Shown here in pieces: positions 62,721 to 64,000 of a stretch of 64,000 nt of DNA (positions within the stretch are counted from its first letter, which is position 1; every line of letters starts with the position of its first letter). This DNA is from Nemophila menziesii (lineage: Eukaryota > Streptophyta > Magnoliopsida > Boraginales > Hydrophyllaceae): the NCBI GenBank assembly GCA_029959085.1, contig JARWIR010000176.1:233164-297163 (forward strand). Reading direction: 5' to 3'. The position numbers and the translations under genes are program-made. The notes beneath the pieces were generated by a model. The model was given only the letters and a program-made list of their open reading frames with translations. It had not been told where the DNA came from and did no database searches.

Positions 62721-64000
62721 ATTTTTAAGTATATTCCAATTATTTTTTATGCTTAGTCTAAAAGTAAAGCATTTTGAATCAATAAACTAATAAAATAATA
62801 ATATATGTAGCCTTATATACAAAATATAAATATGTTAGTAGATGATAAATATTAATTAAACATCATTATCACTAAAGCCATAATATGTTGTAAATTGTTA
62901 TTTCAATATAGTAGTGTATAATAATACTTAAAGAGATAGTTTTATAAAAATTACTGTAAAAATGAATAATATTATATTATATTTTCTTTTACTTTGACAA
63001 ACATGTTATATAGACATTCTAGACAATTATTTTAAATTTTTTAAGAAAAAGTTTGGATTCCATTCTTTGTAGGGCCCTCCAGGCATGGACAATACCTAGT
63101 ATATATATGTATTGAATATTATAGTTGTGCAAATAACTTATTTGATAATTTATCAAAGGCTTTTGCCTTTTTTTATATATACCGACCGTTATGGTTAATA
63201 ATTCTTTTTTTTCTTTATCAGATGCATCCATAAAATATTGTATTTAATATATTTTTTTATAATTATAAAAATTAAGGAAATTATTAAAGCACTAATATAT
63301 ACATAATTAATTAATTTTTTTACTTAAATTGGAGTTAATAACGTAAAATGTCAAAAATTTCTTAACAAATCGTTTTTCCTCCTAAATGGTATTGAGTTTG
63401 TTTAATGTATTGAGTATGTTTATAATGGAGTTCATGTATAAAATAAGGTCTAAAAAATTTGTAAAAGAATTATCTTGCAAAAAGAATCTCATAATGCTAA
63501 ATCAGCCTTACAACATCAATGTAGCATAAGGCCCAAAGAGTTTATATAACTTATCTTGTAAAAAGAAGCCCACAATACTAAATATACCTTGAAACAGCAT
63601 TATGGCTATTTATGCAACCATATTGATCACTAACACCTAAAAACTCAACCCTACATTATTAAAACTTTGAGTCTCCAAAACGCACCGCCTCCGCGCCTCC
63701 CTTATCCATTAATTTATCCCTCCATAGCTCTATATAAACTTCCACTGTAATAGTGGATATATATAAGAGTATCTTTGTGTAAGCACAAACAAGCGTATAT
63801 TTTTAATTACTAAGATCGATCGTCATGACATTTCACTTTAGGTATGTTTTTCTTATCCTAATTTTATTTTTTATAGTTTGATTTTTTATAATTGTAATTT
63901 AAGGGTGTTAGATAAGTGAATATGTATATAAAAAATTTCAGAGTGTATATTACTTAACTTACAAAAATAGATTTAATTTTGAGATTTACGAACAATTTTT
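62721..64000 (+). repeat. Tandem unit 24, partial (type k)
   Basis: The first 1280 bp of a unit matching unit 22 (offset 5,432) with few differences, for example AAACTTCC for AAACCTCC after the TATA box at 63731. The window stops inside the intron-like segment, so ORF-A is not reached. Confidence 0.95.

Larger units (their letters stand above)
1..64000 (+). repeat. Tandem array of ~2.7-kb units (23 complete + 1 partial)
   Basis: Every part of the window recurs at a spacing of 2690 to 2756 bp in the same orientation. I set the unit border at the motif ATTTTTTAAG (position 1). It recurs at 2698, 5454, 8203, 10899, 13596, 16318, 19053, 21798, 24534, 27279, 29978, 32721 (one base changed), 35411, 38144, 40877, 43574, 46330, 49079 (one base changed), 51827, 54560, 57289 (one T short), 59996 and 62721 (one T short). 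The border is arbitrary because no unique flank is present. Copies differ by scattered substitutions and small indels and fall into types that recur in order. I found no terminal repeats, target-site duplications or transposase/reverse transcriptase frame, so amplification by unequal exchange or block duplication is more likely than transposition. Confidence 0.98.

Noticed and set aside
1..64000. rDNA, 5S array, centromeric satellite, LTR or DNA transposon array
   Set aside because: No conserved rRNA or 5S sequence, unit far longer than usual centromeric satellites, and no terminal repeats, target-site duplications or transposon protein frames seen.
1..64000. Bacterial or organelle origin
   Set aside because: No long genes on either strand, no ribosome-binding-site pattern and no tRNA or rRNA genes. 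TATA boxes and intron-like borders fit nuclear DNA better.

Overview
The whole window is one head-to-tail tandem array of a very AT-rich unit of about 2.7 kb. There are 23 complete copies and a 24th cut by the right edge. The first copy starts at the left edge, so the array probably continues beyond both ends. No single-copy sequence, rRNA, tRNA, recognisable transposon protein or CRISPR was seen. The base composition, TATA boxes, GT-AG intron-like borders, and paired TGGGCY (site II) and AACCCTA (telo-box-like) motifs suggest a eukaryotic nuclear genome, most likely a flowering plant. That assignment is an inference from motifs and composition; no gene gives the species away.

Each unit has the same layout on the + strand. 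An AT-rich first part of about 600 bp is followed by an 83-bp internal tandem duplication carrying the site II motifs. Next come a telo-box-like motif, a C-rich stretch, a TATA box (TATATAAAC), a small inverted repeat and a second TATA-like run. A short leader follows with an ATG, a GT donor and an intron-like segment of about 180 bp ending in TAG. After it lies an exon-like open frame called ORF-A here (up to 112 codons from a GTG codon that is not claimed as a start), then about 1 kb with two further small open frames, ORF-K (45 codons) and ORF-S (49 codons, hydrophobic N-terminal half and basic tail). I recognise no protein family in any of these frames. ORF-A is broken in several copies and its differences between copies are mostly amino-acid changing, so it looks like an old exon or gene fragment now drifting. 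Transcription and translation are not shown by sequence alone.

The copies fall into types that repeat in order, a higher-order structure. Using diagnostic differences I label them: a = units 1, 11, 16; b = 2, 17; c = 3, 18; d = 4, 5; e = 6; f = 7, 9; g = 8, 10; h = 13, 19; i = 14, 20; j = 15, 21, 23; k = 22, 24. Unit 12 is a b/c hybrid. Units 16-21 (a-b-c-h-i-j) repeat the run of units 11-15, which lost one unit by a b/c exchange inside unit 12. Units 1-3 are an older copy of a-b-c. Units 7-8 are repeated as 9-10, and units 21-22 as 23-24. Several block duplications and unequal exchanges can therefore be read directly, and one exchange point is narrowed to about 80 bp. The biology of the array (expression, small RNAs, chromosomal place) is open.
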